Origin: Verrucomicrobiota bacterium | GTDB lineage: Bacteria; Verrucomicrobiota; Kiritimatiellia; SS1-B-03-39; UBA6053 | Reading direction: 5' to 3' | Assembly (NCBI GenBank): GCA_020831625.1 | Contig: JAFIGD010000011.1 | Coordinates: 55,654-119,653, forward strand | DNA: 64,000 bases | Part shown: positions 16,231 to 24,356 of the stretch, piece after piece | Layout of the letters: every line of letters starts with the position of its first letter | Position numbering within the stretch: position 1 is the stretch's first letter | Made by a program: the position numbers and the translations under genes | Notes under the pieces: generated by a model | The model's database searches: none | Told to the model about the DNA's origin: nothing | Seen by the model: only the letters and a program-made list of their open reading frames with translations

Positions 16231-18705
16231 TTACCGCTGACCTCGCACCCAATCCTGATCGGCCTGGCTGAGGGAGGTGAGCGGGATGGAGAACTGCATG
16301 CCGTCGTCGCGCTGGATGGTGACCTGATTCGCATCCGCGTGGAGCATCCGGGCATCAATCGTCCGTCCGTCGGCGCTGGTCCAGGTGCGCAGGGCCTGTT
16401 GTGACGGCGCGGCTTGTTGCGCGCCTGACGGTCGGGCGCGGGAGGGACGGCCTGCGGTTTGACTTCCGCGCGCGGCGGGGGCGTTGACAGACGCGCCGGA
16501 TGGGGCGGGACGCCCCGGAGCCCACCAGCCGATGTGAATCACGTCGTTTGCATCCGCCGGAGACTCCGAAATGCCCAGTTCGCCTTTGGTGGCCTGGAAT
16601 TGTCCTGAAAGATTAATGCCGCTCCCGCTGGGCCTTGAATTGCGGATATGGACCGGACCGTTTCGTTCCAGTCGGCGGTCTTGAAAGAGGATGGTCCCTT
16701 TCGCGGTTTTGTTTCCGGTGAGTTCAATGTGTATCTCCAGCGTCGGATACGGGGTTTCGCCGCCGTCGCTTCCGGCGAGCCGCCGGGATTTTCCGCTGAG
16801 ACCCTCTTCGCCCAGCTCAACCCGGTCGGCTTCGGCGCGGAGGACAAAGCTCCCGGAGCCGGAGGCGTCGACAATGGAGTCGCCCACGGGGTTGCCGCGG
16901 TAATAGAGGGGCCACTTTTTCGCGGTGCTGTCGCGCAGAAACAGGATGCTGTCGCTGTTTCTCATGCCGGGGGCCACTTGATACAGTCCTTCCAGGGATT
17001 CATCGGTTTCGCCGGTGGACAATTCGCGGGTGGCCGCAGTGGGGAATTCAAACGTGACCTCGGGGGCCGTCGGCAGGGTGTCCATCTCCAGGACCACGAA
17101 CAGCCCGTCCAGATTTCCGCCGCCGAAGCTGTTTTGAACCGGAGAAACGGGTTTGAATTTGTCGTGTTGAACCGCGCCGGTCACCGCGACCACCCGGGTC
17201 TTCCCGTTCACATGTGCTGAACCGAAGCGGAATACCCCGCTTTGATTGGAGGAGTGCCGCTGCAGATCGACCTGCCCGCTGCCGGGGACGGCGGAGGAAT
17301 AGCGGATATTGTTCCAGTTTTCGCTGAGAACCGCAAAAAACTGACCGCCGATGTAGTCGCTTTCGTAATCCAGGGTGTTGACCACATGGTCCCGGGTTTG
17401 AATGAGTCCGTATGCTGAGCTTCCTGAAAGGAAGAGGTCGTTGTCGACACTGAAATCCAGATTGTCGCCCGACACGGAGCTGGGCGCGTTGCGGCTGCTG
17501 AGATAGGCGATGAAAAGACTGTACGTTAAAGGATTTCCGGTTTCGAAATCGAGTCGGTTGAGATGCAAAAAGGAGCCGACGCCCGCGCCCCAGGTGCTGA
17601 AAGGCAGGCCGGTGCTTTGTCCGGTGGTTTCGCGGATGGCTCTGCCGGCCGGCCGGGTTAAATCATAGGGGACATGCGCCCAGACCGAGTTTCCGCCGTC
17701 GGACCAGCCGCCGATGACCGGCTGGCCTTTCCGGTCGAACGCGGCCATGCGCATGGCGGAGTCGGACACGAGGCGGCTCCAGTTGGTGCCCACGGTGCGG
17801 CTGTGCCACTGGTAAAACCGGAACCGCAGCGACTGATCGGGGTTCATAATGTGGACAAAAGGCCGGTGCCAGGGTTCCCAGCCGGTCCGGCTGCGGTCAA
17901 AATTCCCGCGGACCTGGGCGAAGGTGATGAAGCAGACCCCGCGCTGCCAGCCGGTGGTGACACCCACATGGGCGGCTTTTGAGATTTCGCCGTCCGCATT
18001 GAAGTGCATACCGTTGTTGCCGACATAACTGATGATGCCGTTGCCGATATGGCGGAGTTGCGGGGTGTTCTGATTGTGATCCTGAAAGCGGATCAGCCAG
18101 TCAAACCCGCTGAGATCGGGTTTGAGTTTGCCGATAAAAGTCTCGCCGTCGCCTTCGAAGGATTCATGGGCAACCCGTCTGGACGCACCGACGGAATTGA
18201 AATTGCCGCCGACCAGTCCGGTGATGTAGATGTTGCCGCGGGGATCGGTCACCAGATCGGTGAGCACACCCGCGCCCCAGGGAAATCGAACGGCGCGGGT
18301 GATGCGGCTGTAGTCCGGGGCCAGACGGACAATAAACGCGGCTCCGTCGCGGTGCTCCCAGCTTTTCGGCGGGCGGGGGCTGTCGTTGCGCATGGGCATT
18401 TCGAACCGTGGCGGGCGCTGATCGGTTCCCAGAACGGGCAGGGCGTGTCCCTGAAGATCGAATTCGGGGCCGAAAGCGTTTCCGGCCAGATAAAGAGTGC
18501 CGTCGGGGAGAAAATCTCCGGCAATCAAATATTCATCGCCGCTTCCGCCGAGATAGGAGGCGGCCAGGGGACGGGCGGCGTCCGGCGGGTTGGCGTACTG
18601 CTCGGTGTATTCCTGAAAACGGTTGGCCTGTCCGGTAATCGGAACAGACAGCAAAACAGCGGAAAGCAGTGAAAAGGCTTGCGGACGGGATAGGTTCAGC
18701 TTCAT
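16231..18705 (-). CDS. Large secreted protein with C-terminal SHD1-like domain
   Basis: 824 residues from ATG 18705, with a signal peptide over about 1-25 (ending PITGQA). Residues about 35-540 hold repeated SBBP/propeller-like phrases (LAASYLGGSGDEYLIAGDFLPDGTLYLAGNAFG, NIYITGLVGGNFN). The last ~50 residues (RTWTSADGRTIDARMLHADANQVTIQRDDG..., PLTSLSQADQDWV) are an SLA1-homology-1-like domain, common in secreted planctomycete and verrucomicrobial proteins. A Pro/Ala/Ser-rich linker precedes it. It probably binds a surface or extracellular partner; the specific role is unknown. Confidence 0.7.
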   Translation of the reverse strand: MKLNLSRPQAFSLLSAVLLSVPITGQANRFQEYTEQYANPPDAARPLAASYLGGSGDEYLIAGDFLPDGTLYLAGNAFGPEFDLQGHALPVLGTDQRPPRFEMPMRNDSPRPPKSWEHRDGAAFIVRLAPDYSRITRAVRFPWGAGVLTDLVTDPRGNIYITGLVGGNFNSVGASRRVAHESFEGDGETFIGKLKPDLSGFDWLIRFQDHNQNTPQLRHIGNGIISYVGNNGMHFNADGEISKAAHVGVTTGWQRGVCFITFAQVRGNFDRSRTGWEPWHRPFVHIMNPDQSLRFRFYQWHSRTVGTNWSRLVSDSAMRMAAFDRKGQPVIGGWSDGGNSVWAHVPYDLTRPAGRAIRETTGQSTGLPFSTWGAGVGSFLHLNRLDFETGNPLTYSLFIAYLSSRNAPSSVSGDNLDFSVDNDLFLSGSSAYGLIQTRDHVVNTLDYESDYIGGQFFAVLSENWNNIRYSSAVPGSGQVDLQRHSSNQSGVFRFGSAHVNGKTRVVAVTGAVQHDKFKPVSPVQNSFGGGNLDGLFVVLEMDTLPTAPEVTFEFPTAATRELSTGETDESLEGLYQVAPGMRNSDSILFLRDSTAKKWPLYYRGNPVGDSIVDASGSGSFVLRAEADRVELGEEGLSGKSRRLAGSDGGETPYPTLEIHIELTGNKTAKGTILFQDRRLERNGPVHIRNSRPSGSGINLSGQFQATKGELGISESPADANDVIHIGWWAPGRPAPSGASVNAPAARGSQTAGRPSRARPSGAQQAAPSQQALRTWTSADGRTIDARMLHADANQVTIQRDDGMQFSIPLTSLSQADQDWVRGQR

Positions 18706-18833
18706 GAGTCTACTCGGGAATGGGGATGACAGGGAAATATTCAGATGATGAAATAAGCAATAGAATAAGGGTTTCATGTTCCGGACGAAAATTCAAGTAT
18801 ATCTTAAACGAAAATCAAAAGAACCGAAAGCAC

Positions 18834-18865
18834 AAAAAAGGCTCCGCCGAAGCGGAGCCTTTTTT
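18834..18865 (-). terminator. Bidirectional intrinsic terminator after groEL
   Basis: Perfect stem AAAAAAGGCTCCG / CGGAGCCTTTTTT with a six-base loop, 22 bases past the groEL stop. Its T and A flanks allow termination on both strands, though the plus strand has no gene running into it. Confidence 0.92.
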
Positions 18866-18887
18866 AGGGGTCGAATGACCGGATGAC

Positions 18888-20531
18888 TTACATCATGCCG
18901 TCCATGCCGCCCATTCCGCCCATGCCGCCGCCGGGCATGCCGCCACCGCCCGAGTCCTTCTCGGGAAGATCGGTGATCATGCACTCGGTGGTGAGCAGGA
19001 GGGATGCGATGGACGCGGCGTTCTGCAGCGCGGACCGGGTCACTTTGGCCGGATCGATGATGCCGGCTTTGACGAGGTCGGTGTAGGTCGCGGTGGCCAC
19101 ATCGTAGCCTTCGTTGCCTTTGGAGGCTTTCACCTTCTCGACAACAATCGCGCCTTCGCCGCCGGCGTTGGCCACGAGCTGACGCAGCGGGGCTTCGCAG
19201 GCTTTGCTGATGATCAGAGCGCCGATGGCTTCTTCGCCCTCGAGTTTCAGATTTTTCAGCGCGGCCTGGGCGCGGATGAGGGCGGTGCCGCCACCGGCGA
19301 CAATGCCTTCTTCGACGGCCGCACGGGTGGCGTGCAGCGCGTCTTCCACGCGGGCTTTCTTCTCTTTCATCTCGGTCTCGGTCGCGGCGCCGACGTTGAT
19401 CACCGCAACACCCCCGGCCAGCTTGGCCAGACGTTCCTGCAGTTTTTCGCGGTCGTAGTCGGAGGAGGTTTCCTCGATCTGGCGCTTGATCAGGGCGATA
19501 CGGCCCTGGATGGCCTCGGAGGAGCCCGCACCTTCAACAATGGTGGTGGACTCTTTGTCGATGGTGACGCGCTTGGCGGTGCCGAGGTCTTCAATGGTGA
19601 CGTTCTCGAGCTTGATGCCGAGGTCTTCGGTGATGCAGCGTCCGCCGGTGAGGACGGCGATGTCCTCAAGCATGGCTTTGCGGCGGTCGCCGAAGCCCGG
19701 GGCCTTGACGGCGGCGGCGTTGAGGGTGCCGCGCAGTTTGTTCACCACGAGGGTCGCGAGGGCTTCGCCTTCGACGTCTTCAGCGATGATCAACAGCGGA
19801 CGGCTGCTCTTGGCCACGTTCTGCAACACGGGAAGGAGGTCCTGCAGGTTCGAGATTTTCTTTTCGAAAATCAGGATGTAGGGATCCTCCAGGGAGCATT
19901 CCATGGTTTCGGTGTTGGTGGCCATGTAGGGGGAGAGGTAGCCTTTGTCGAACTGCATGCCTTCGACGACGTCGAGGCTGGTTTCGATGGACTTGGCCTC
20001 TTCCACGGTGATGGTGCCGTCTTTACCGACTTTTTCCATGGCTTCGGCGATGATTTCGCCGATGGTGGTGTCGCCGTTCGCGGAGATGGTGGCCACCTGA
20101 GCGATTTCAGAGGACTCCTGCACTTCGCTGGCCTGGGCGCGAACCGCTTCGACCACGGCTTCAACCGCTTTGTCGATGCCGCGCTTGATGCCCATGGGGT
20201 TGGCGCCGGCGGTGACGTTTTTCAGGCCTTCGCGATAGATGGCGTGGGCCAACACGGTCGCGGTGGTGGTTCCGTCCCCGGCGATATCGGAGGTCTTGCT
20301 GGCCACTTCACGAACCATCTGGGCGCCCATGTTTTCAAAGGGGTCCTCCAGTTCGATTTCTTTGGCGACGGTCACACCGTCTTTGGTGATGGTGGGGGAG
20401 CCGAATTTTTTGTCGATCGCCACATTGCGTCCTTTGGGACCCATGGTGACGGCCACGGCTTTGCTGAGTTTCTGCACGCCGGCCAGGATGTGCTGGCGGG
20501 CTTCTGTATCAAACACGAGCTGTTTAGCCAT
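18888..20531 (-). CDS. groEL: 60-kDa chaperonin GroEL
   Basis: 547 residues, full length. It has the ATP-binding [14 protein letters not shown] and [10 protein letters not shown] motifs, the conserved [18 protein letters not shown] segment, and the Gly/Met-rich tail [18 protein letters not shown]. It forms the double-ring ATP-driven folding chamber with GroES in the cytoplasm. It lies 36 bases downstream of groES and ends before a strong terminator. Only one groEL is seen in the window. Confidence 0.97.
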   Translation of the reverse strand: MAKQLVFDTEARQHILAGVQKLSKAVAVTMGPKGRNVAIDKKFGSPTITKDGVTVAKEIELEDPFENMGAQMVREVASKTSDIAGDGTTTATVLAHAIYREGLKNVTAGANPMGIKRGIDKAVEAVVEAVRAQASEVQESSEIAQVATISANGDTTIGEIIAEAMEKVGKDGTITVEEAKSIETSLDVVEGMQFDKGYLSPYMATNTETMECSLEDPYILIFEKKISNLQDLLPVLQNVAKSSRPLLIIAEDVEGEALATLVVNKLRGTLNAAAVKAPGFGDRRKAMLEDIAVLTGGRCITEDLGIKLENVTIEDLGTAKRVTIDKESTTIVEGAGSSEAIQGRIALIKRQIEETSSDYDREKLQERLAKLAGGVAVINVGAATETEMKEKKARVEDALHATRAAVEEGIVAGGGTALIRAQAALKNLKLEGEEAIGALIISKACEAPLRQLVANAGGEGAIVVEKVKASKGNEGYDVATATYTDLVKAGIIDPAKVTRSALQNAASIASLLLTTECMITDLPEKDSGGGGMPGGGMGGMGGMDGMM

Positions 20532-20567
20532 AATGTTATCTTCCTTTAGTTGAGTTGAGAGTGGGGT

Positions 20568-20861
20568 TTACTTGAGAACGCCGAGGATATCATCCTGGCG
20601 GAGAATCTGGAAAGTTTTGCCTTCCAGCTTGATTTCAGTGCCGCCGTATTTCGGGAGCAGGACGGTGTCGCCGGGTTTGACACTGAAGACAATGTCATTG
20701 CCGTGGCTGTCTTTGCCGCCGTTGCCGATGGCTTCGACTTTGCCCTGCTGGGGTTTCTCTTTTGCGGAATCGGGGATAATGATTCCGCCGACTTCCTGAT
20801 GGTCTTCTTTGATCGGTTCGACCAGTACGCGGTCTCCGAGAGGTTGGAATTTCATACGCAT
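20568..20861 (-). CDS. groES: 10-kDa co-chaperonin GroES
   Basis: 97 residues, with MKFQPLGDRVLVEPI at the start, the mobile loop near VGGIIIPDSAKEKPQQGKV, and LPKYGGTEIKLEGKTFQILRQDDILGV at the end. The preferred start is the MKFQP or MRMKFQP Met at 20861/20855; AAGGAG lies about 10 bases upstream of 20861. Only about 50 bases separate it from the stem-loop after dnaK and I see no CIRCE element there. Read-through from dnaK is therefore likely. Confidence 0.97.
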   Translation of the reverse strand: MRMKFQPLGDRVLVEPIKEDHQEVGGIIIPDSAKEKPQQGKVEAIGNGGKDSHGNDIVFSVKPGDTVLLPKYGGTEIKLEGKTFQILRQDDILGVLK

Positions 20862-20912
20862 GTGCTCCTTGGTTAGGTTTGGGTTTGGTTTGCGTTTTGA
20901 GGTACGAAAGAT

Positions 20913-20950
20913 GTCAACCGGTTGTCCGCGGGATGCGGAAACCGGTTGAC
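20913..20950 (-). terminator. Strong stem-loop between dnaK and groES
   Basis: GTCAACCGGTT (20913-20923) pairs with AACCGGTTGAC (20940-20950), and the inner TCCGC/GCGGA continues the stem to 16 pairs around a GGGAT loop. It lies ten bases after the dnaK stop. No proper T run follows on the minus strand, so it may attenuate, stabilise or be a processing site rather than fully terminate. Confidence 0.65.
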
Positions 20951-20959
20951 GGTTGGGAA

Positions 20960-22864
20960 TCAGTTGTCGACCACTTCGGCATCGATGATGTCATCATCGC
21001 CGCTGTTGTCTTTTTTCTGCGCGGACTCGCCGCTGTCGCCGCCCGGAGCGCCCTGCTGTCCGGCCTGGGCCTGACTGTAGAGATCCTGGGAGATGGACTG
21101 CATTTCGGCGTTGACGGCCTCGATGCCGGCTTTCATGCGCTCGGTGTCGTTGGATTCGATCGCCTTCTTGAGATCGGCGATCTTTTCCTCGACCTTGGCT
21201 TTCTTGTCGGCGTCGATTTTGTCGCCGTTTTCGGACAGCAGTTTTTCGAGCTGGAAGACGGTGGAGTCGGCCAGGTTTTTGGTGTCGGCCGCCTCTTTGC
21301 GCTTTTCATCCTCGGCGGCGTGCTCCTCGGCGTCTTTGACCATGCGCTCGATGTCACTGTCATCAAGACCACTGGAGGCCTGGATGGTGATCTTCTGCTC
21401 CTTGCCGGTGCCGAGATCCTTGGCGCTGACGTGGAGGATGCCGTTGGCATCGATGTCGAAGGTCACTTCGATCTGCGGCGTGCCGCGCGGGGCGGGGGGG
21501 ATGCCGTCCAGCGAGAAGCGGCCGATGGTCTTGTTGACGTTGGCCATCTTGCGCTCGCCCTGGATGACGTGAATGTCGACCTGGGGCTGATTGTCGGCGG
21601 CGGTGGAGAAGATTTCCGACTTCTTGGTCGGGATCGTGGTGTTGCGCTCGATCAGCGGGGTGGCGATGCCGCCCATGGTTTCGATGCCGAGGGTGAGCGG
21701 GGTCACGTCGAGGAGCAGCACGTCTTTGACGTCGCCCTTGAGCACCCCGCCCTGAATGGCGGCGCCGATGGCGACCACTTCGTCGGGGTTCACGCCTTTG
21801 TGTGGTTCTTTGTTGAAGAACTCTTTCACTTTTTCCTGCACCTTGGGCATACGGGTGGAGCCGCCGACGAGAACAACCTCCTTGATGTCGCCGATTTTGA
21901 CGCCGGCGTCGTTCAGACAGTTCTTCACCGGATCCAGCGAGCGCTTCACCAGGGTGTCGGTGAGCTGCTCCAGCTTGGAGCGGGACAGGGCGACGTTCAA
22001 GTGCTTGGGCCCGGAGGCGTCGGCGGTGATGAACGGCAGATTGATGTCGTAGTTGGTGGAGGAGGAGAGGGCGATTTTCGCTTTTTCCGCCTCTTCCTTC
22101 AGGCGCTGAAGGGCCATGGGATCCTTGGTGAGATCGATGCCGTTCTCGGTTTTGAAACTTTCGGCGAGCCAGTGAATGATTTCCTGGTCGAAGTCGTCAC
22201 CGCCGAGGTGGGTGTCGCCGTTGGTGGCTTTCACTTCGAACACCCCGTCGCCGATTTCGAGCACGGAGATATCGAAGGTTCCGCCCCCGAGGTCGTACAC
22301 GGCGATGTTTTCTTCGGATTTTCTGTCCAGGCCGTACGCCAGCGAGGCGGCGGTGGGCTCGTTGATGATGCGGAGCACTTCAAGACCGGCGATTTTGCCG
22401 GCATCCTTGGTGGCCTGACGCTGACTGTCGTTAAAATAGGCGGGAACGGTGATGACCGCCTGGGTGATTTTTTCACCGAGGTAGGCTTCCGCGTCTTGTT
22501 TCAGCTTCTGCAGAATCATCGCGGAAATTTCCGGCGGGGAGTAGGTTTTGCCGGCGGCTTCGATCTGCACGTCGCCGTTGGAGGCCTTGCTGACCTTGTA
22601 GGGCACGTATTTCAGCTCCTGGCTGACTTCATCGTACCGGCGGCCCATGAAGCGTTTCACGGAGGCGACAGTGTTCAGGGGGTTGGTGACCGCCTGGCGT
22701 TTCGCGGCCTGACCGACCAGCCGTTCGCCGTCCTTGGTGAACGCGACAATCGAGGGGGTGGTCCGCGCGCCTTCGGCGTTCGGGATCACCACCGGCTCGC
22801 CGCCTTCCATGATGGACATACAGCTGTTTGTGGTTCCTAAATCAATTCCCAGTACTTTTGACAT
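20960..22864 (-). CDS. dnaK: Hsp70 chaperone DnaK
   Basis: 634 residues. The ATPase domain begins [16 protein letters not shown] and carries [21 protein letters not shown], the phosphate-2 motif [17 protein letters not shown] and [12 protein letters not shown]. The substrate-binding domain starts at [17 protein letters not shown], and the tail ends [10 protein letters not shown], near the family's EVVD-type C-terminus. ATG 22864 was chosen because the family start is [14 protein letters not shown] and AAAAGGAAC lies upstream; the frame extends to 22930 without support. The gene heads a probable dnaK-groES-groEL transcript with a sigma-54-like promoter upstream. Confidence 0.97.
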   Translation of the reverse strand: MSKVLGIDLGTTNSCMSIMEGGEPVVIPNAEGARTTPSIVAFTKDGERLVGQAAKRQAVTNPLNTVASVKRFMGRRYDEVSQELKYVPYKVSKASNGDVQIEAAGKTYSPPEISAMILQKLKQDAEAYLGEKITQAVITVPAYFNDSQRQATKDAGKIAGLEVLRIINEPTAASLAYGLDRKSEENIAVYDLGGGTFDISVLEIGDGVFEVKATNGDTHLGGDDFDQEIIHWLAESFKTENGIDLTKDPMALQRLKEEAEKAKIALSSSTNYDINLPFITADASGPKHLNVALSRSKLEQLTDTLVKRSLDPVKNCLNDAGVKIGDIKEVVLVGGSTRMPKVQEKVKEFFNKEPHKGVNPDEVVAIGAAIQGGVLKGDVKDVLLLDVTPLTLGIETMGGIATPLIERNTTIPTKKSEIFSTAADNQPQVDIHVIQGERKMANVNKTIGRFSLDGIPPAPRGTPQIEVTFDIDANGILHVSAKDLGTGKEQKITIQASSGLDDSDIERMVKDAEEHAAEDEKRKEAADTKNLADSTVFQLEKLLSENGDKIDADKKAKVEEKIADLKKAIESNDTERMKAGIEAVNAEMQSISQDLYSQAQAGQQGAPGGDSGESAQKKDNSGDDDIIDAEVVDN

Positions 22865-22913
22865 GATCGTGTTCCTTTTCGTTGGAGGTTCAAATTTCGG
22901 TTGCTTGAACTTT

Positions 22914-22929
22914 AGCAACGCCCGTGCCA
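22914..22929 (-). promoter_or_regulatory. Sigma-54 (-24/-12) promoter for dnaK
   Basis: On the minus strand the sequence reads TGGCACG-GGCG-TTGCT. This is an exact match to the RpoN consensus TGGCACG-N4-TTGCW, with the preceding pyrimidine T and a following AAA. The predicted start of transcription is near 22904, leaving about 40 bases of leader before the dnaK ATG. Confidence 0.8.
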
Positions 22930-23014
22930 AGAAAAGGTCCGTTTATACTAAGTTGTTATTCATGATGTGTTTACGTTTATTTTTTAAAGCGAAATACTTT
23001 TGCGTGCGCCAAGG

Positions 23015-23063
23015 TGTGACAGCATGTCACAGCGTGTGACAGAAGAATGGCGCAGGTGTGACA
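23015..23063 (-). promoter_or_regulatory. Putative enhancer-binding-protein sites upstream of dnaK
   Basis: A perfect palindrome TGTGACA-GCA-TGTCACA lies at 23015-23031. Further TGTGACA half-sites lie at 23035-23041 and 23057-23063, about two helical turns apart each. The block is centred roughly 110-155 bases upstream of the predicted dnaK transcription start, the distance usual for sigma-54 activator sites. Related 17-mers lie upstream of hsp20. Confidence 0.6.
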
Positions 23064-23076
23064 GAGGGGGAGAAGT

Positions 23077-23160
23077 GACGAATGACGAATGACGAGTGAC
23101 GAATGACGAGTGACGAGTGATGAATGACGAATGACGAATGACGAGTGATGAATGATGAGT
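23077..23160 (-). repeat. Heptamer tandem array (GAYGART x12)
   Basis: Twelve contiguous 7-bp units, each GACGAAT, GACGAGT, GATGAAT or GATGAGT. No intervening bases. A reading frame through the minus strand is only the repeat translated. Length variation between strains would be expected. Confidence 0.92.
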
Positions 23161-23220
23161 GGGGGGAGTGACGGGTGTTTCGAGTGCGAAATTTTTTCTT
23201 ATTTTTAATGCGCCTCCGGC

Positions 23221-23545
23221 GCACGAGTCTTAATCGTAATCGACCTGGATCCCGAACCCGATTACGAGCGGATGAATAATCGGACGGTCAAGCGTTTCCG
23301 TGCAAGCTCGGAGGGCGCGGGAGAAGCCCCGCGAATGACTTTGCCGTCCCGCGAATGGAAATGGGGAAGAAACCACGGATAGCCTTGCCGGACCACGGAT
23401 GGTGGAGACGGGAATGATCCAGCGGATAGCTTCGCCGGACAACGGATGGGGAAGGGTGGGGCACCCCGCGAATATCCCTTCTTCATCGTAATCGTAATCG
23501 ATCCCGAATCGGGTTACGAGCGGAAGAGTAATTTGAACGGGCACA
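23221..23545. repeat. Degenerate ACGGAT/CCGCGAAT-type repeat region with short TAATCG runs
   Basis: No gene is supported here. The stretch holds repeated phrases such as CCGCGAAT, GCCGGACCACGGATGG, GCCGGACAACGGATGG and two short runs of TAATCG (23230-23242 and 23486-23501). The same phrases recur at 31455-31700, 45895-46035 and 63660-63695. Confidence 0.7.
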
Positions 23546-23601
23546 GAGTCATTTCTCCCTTCCGACAGGGCTGTCCGCAGTCTTCTATCCGTGGTTTCCC
23601 C

Positions 23602-23823
23602 GCGCCCTACGAGCTTGCTCGGTCAAGGGCGCAAACATCTCATTCCACGAATGTCCCCCCAAAAAAAATGAGCGATCTTCGAGCTTGCTCGTGGATCGCA
23701 AACCATCCTATCCAGCGGAATGAGATGGTTCCGCGCAACGAGCAAGCTCGATGCGCGGGGTTTGAATGTCGCGCAGCCCTGAAATGAGATGCGTGCGGTC
23801 GGCCGAGCAAGCTCAGCCTGCAC
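23602..23823 (-). repeat. Four-hairpin REP-like unit, copy 1 (reverse orientation)
   Basis: Reading the minus strand, hairpins A (23793-23823), D (23731-23758), B (23672-23699) and C (23602-23632) follow in order. All have the core CGAGCTTGCTCG or its complement (A starts TGAGC). A and D carry it in one orientation, B and C in the other. Each is bordered by a CATCTCATTCC-like box. It lies downstream of the minus-strand lipoprotein gene, in the same sense. Confidence 0.85.
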
Positions 23824-23911
23824 GAAAGGGAGCCTCCCGTCTCTATCTGTGGTCCAACAAACGGAGGGGTGGCAAACGCTCCGGAAAACCCGTGTAAGAA
23901 CCGAATGGGTT

Positions 23912-24268
23912 TTACCTTTTTAGAAAACCGGAGTCACTGACTGCGGATATGTTATAGTTGAATGCCTGGCGCAAATGTGTCACATCTGACCTGTCTCTAA
24001 CCCTGAATTTATTATTCAAAGTGAATTGATATAAATTGTATACAGACGCATTACAATTTATCCGGGTCGATATTTTTAAATACCCGCCTTCATCCACATA
24101 TCTCATGATAAACTCTTCGTCTTCAAAGTCGACCAACCTGTAAAATATATAACAGCGATCTTCTTTTTCTTTAAGAATTGCCTGTGCCTTAAACGAAATA
24201 GAAGATCTGTCTGTGTGACAGGACAGTAAAAAGAGTGTGTATGCAATAAGTAAAAGATGCTTATACAT
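23912..24268 (-). CDS. Small hypothetical lipoprotein
   Basis: 118 residues from ATG 24268. Residues 1-17 (KHLLLIAYTLFLLSC) form a lipoprotein signal peptide with the lipobox LLSC, so the mature protein would be anchored by Cys17. The rest (EDRCYIFYRLVDFEDEEFIMRYVDEGGYLKI..., NNKFRVRDRSDVTHL) matches no family I know. The gene is clearly more AT-rich than its neighbours and lacks a ribosome site, which hints at acquisition or relaxed selection. It lies 88 bases downstream of the TRAP permease stop on the same strand. Confidence 0.55.
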   Translation of the reverse strand: MYKHLLLIAYTLFLLSCHTDRSSISFKAQAILKEKEDRCYIFYRLVDFEDEEFIMRYVDEGGYLKISTRINCNASVYNLYQFTLNNKFRVRDRSDVTHLRQAFNYNISAVSDSGFLKR

Positions 24269-24356
24269 GTTTGTGTTTAGGGATGTTATTGTTTTAGGGT
24301 AAGCGTATGGGCGGAATGAGGTCAATGGACACTTCTCTGACGAGGGCGGTGGTGAC

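Noticed and set aside
20862..20912. CIRCE or sigma-32 element before groES.
   Set aside because: No TTAGCACTC-N9-GAGTGCTAA or CTTGAA/CCCCAT pair is found before groES or dnaK.
20879..22840. A 653-codon open frame antisense to dnaK (and similar long frames antisense to groEL, the ClpX-like gene, acs and araA).
   Set aside because: These frames mirror strongly conserved genes on the other strand and translate to Gly/Val/His-rich text with no family match; high GC creates them.
23230..23544. Short minus-strand frames of 74-104 codons in the repeat gap.
   Set aside because: They are translations of ACGGAT and CCGCGAAT repeats without ribosome sites.
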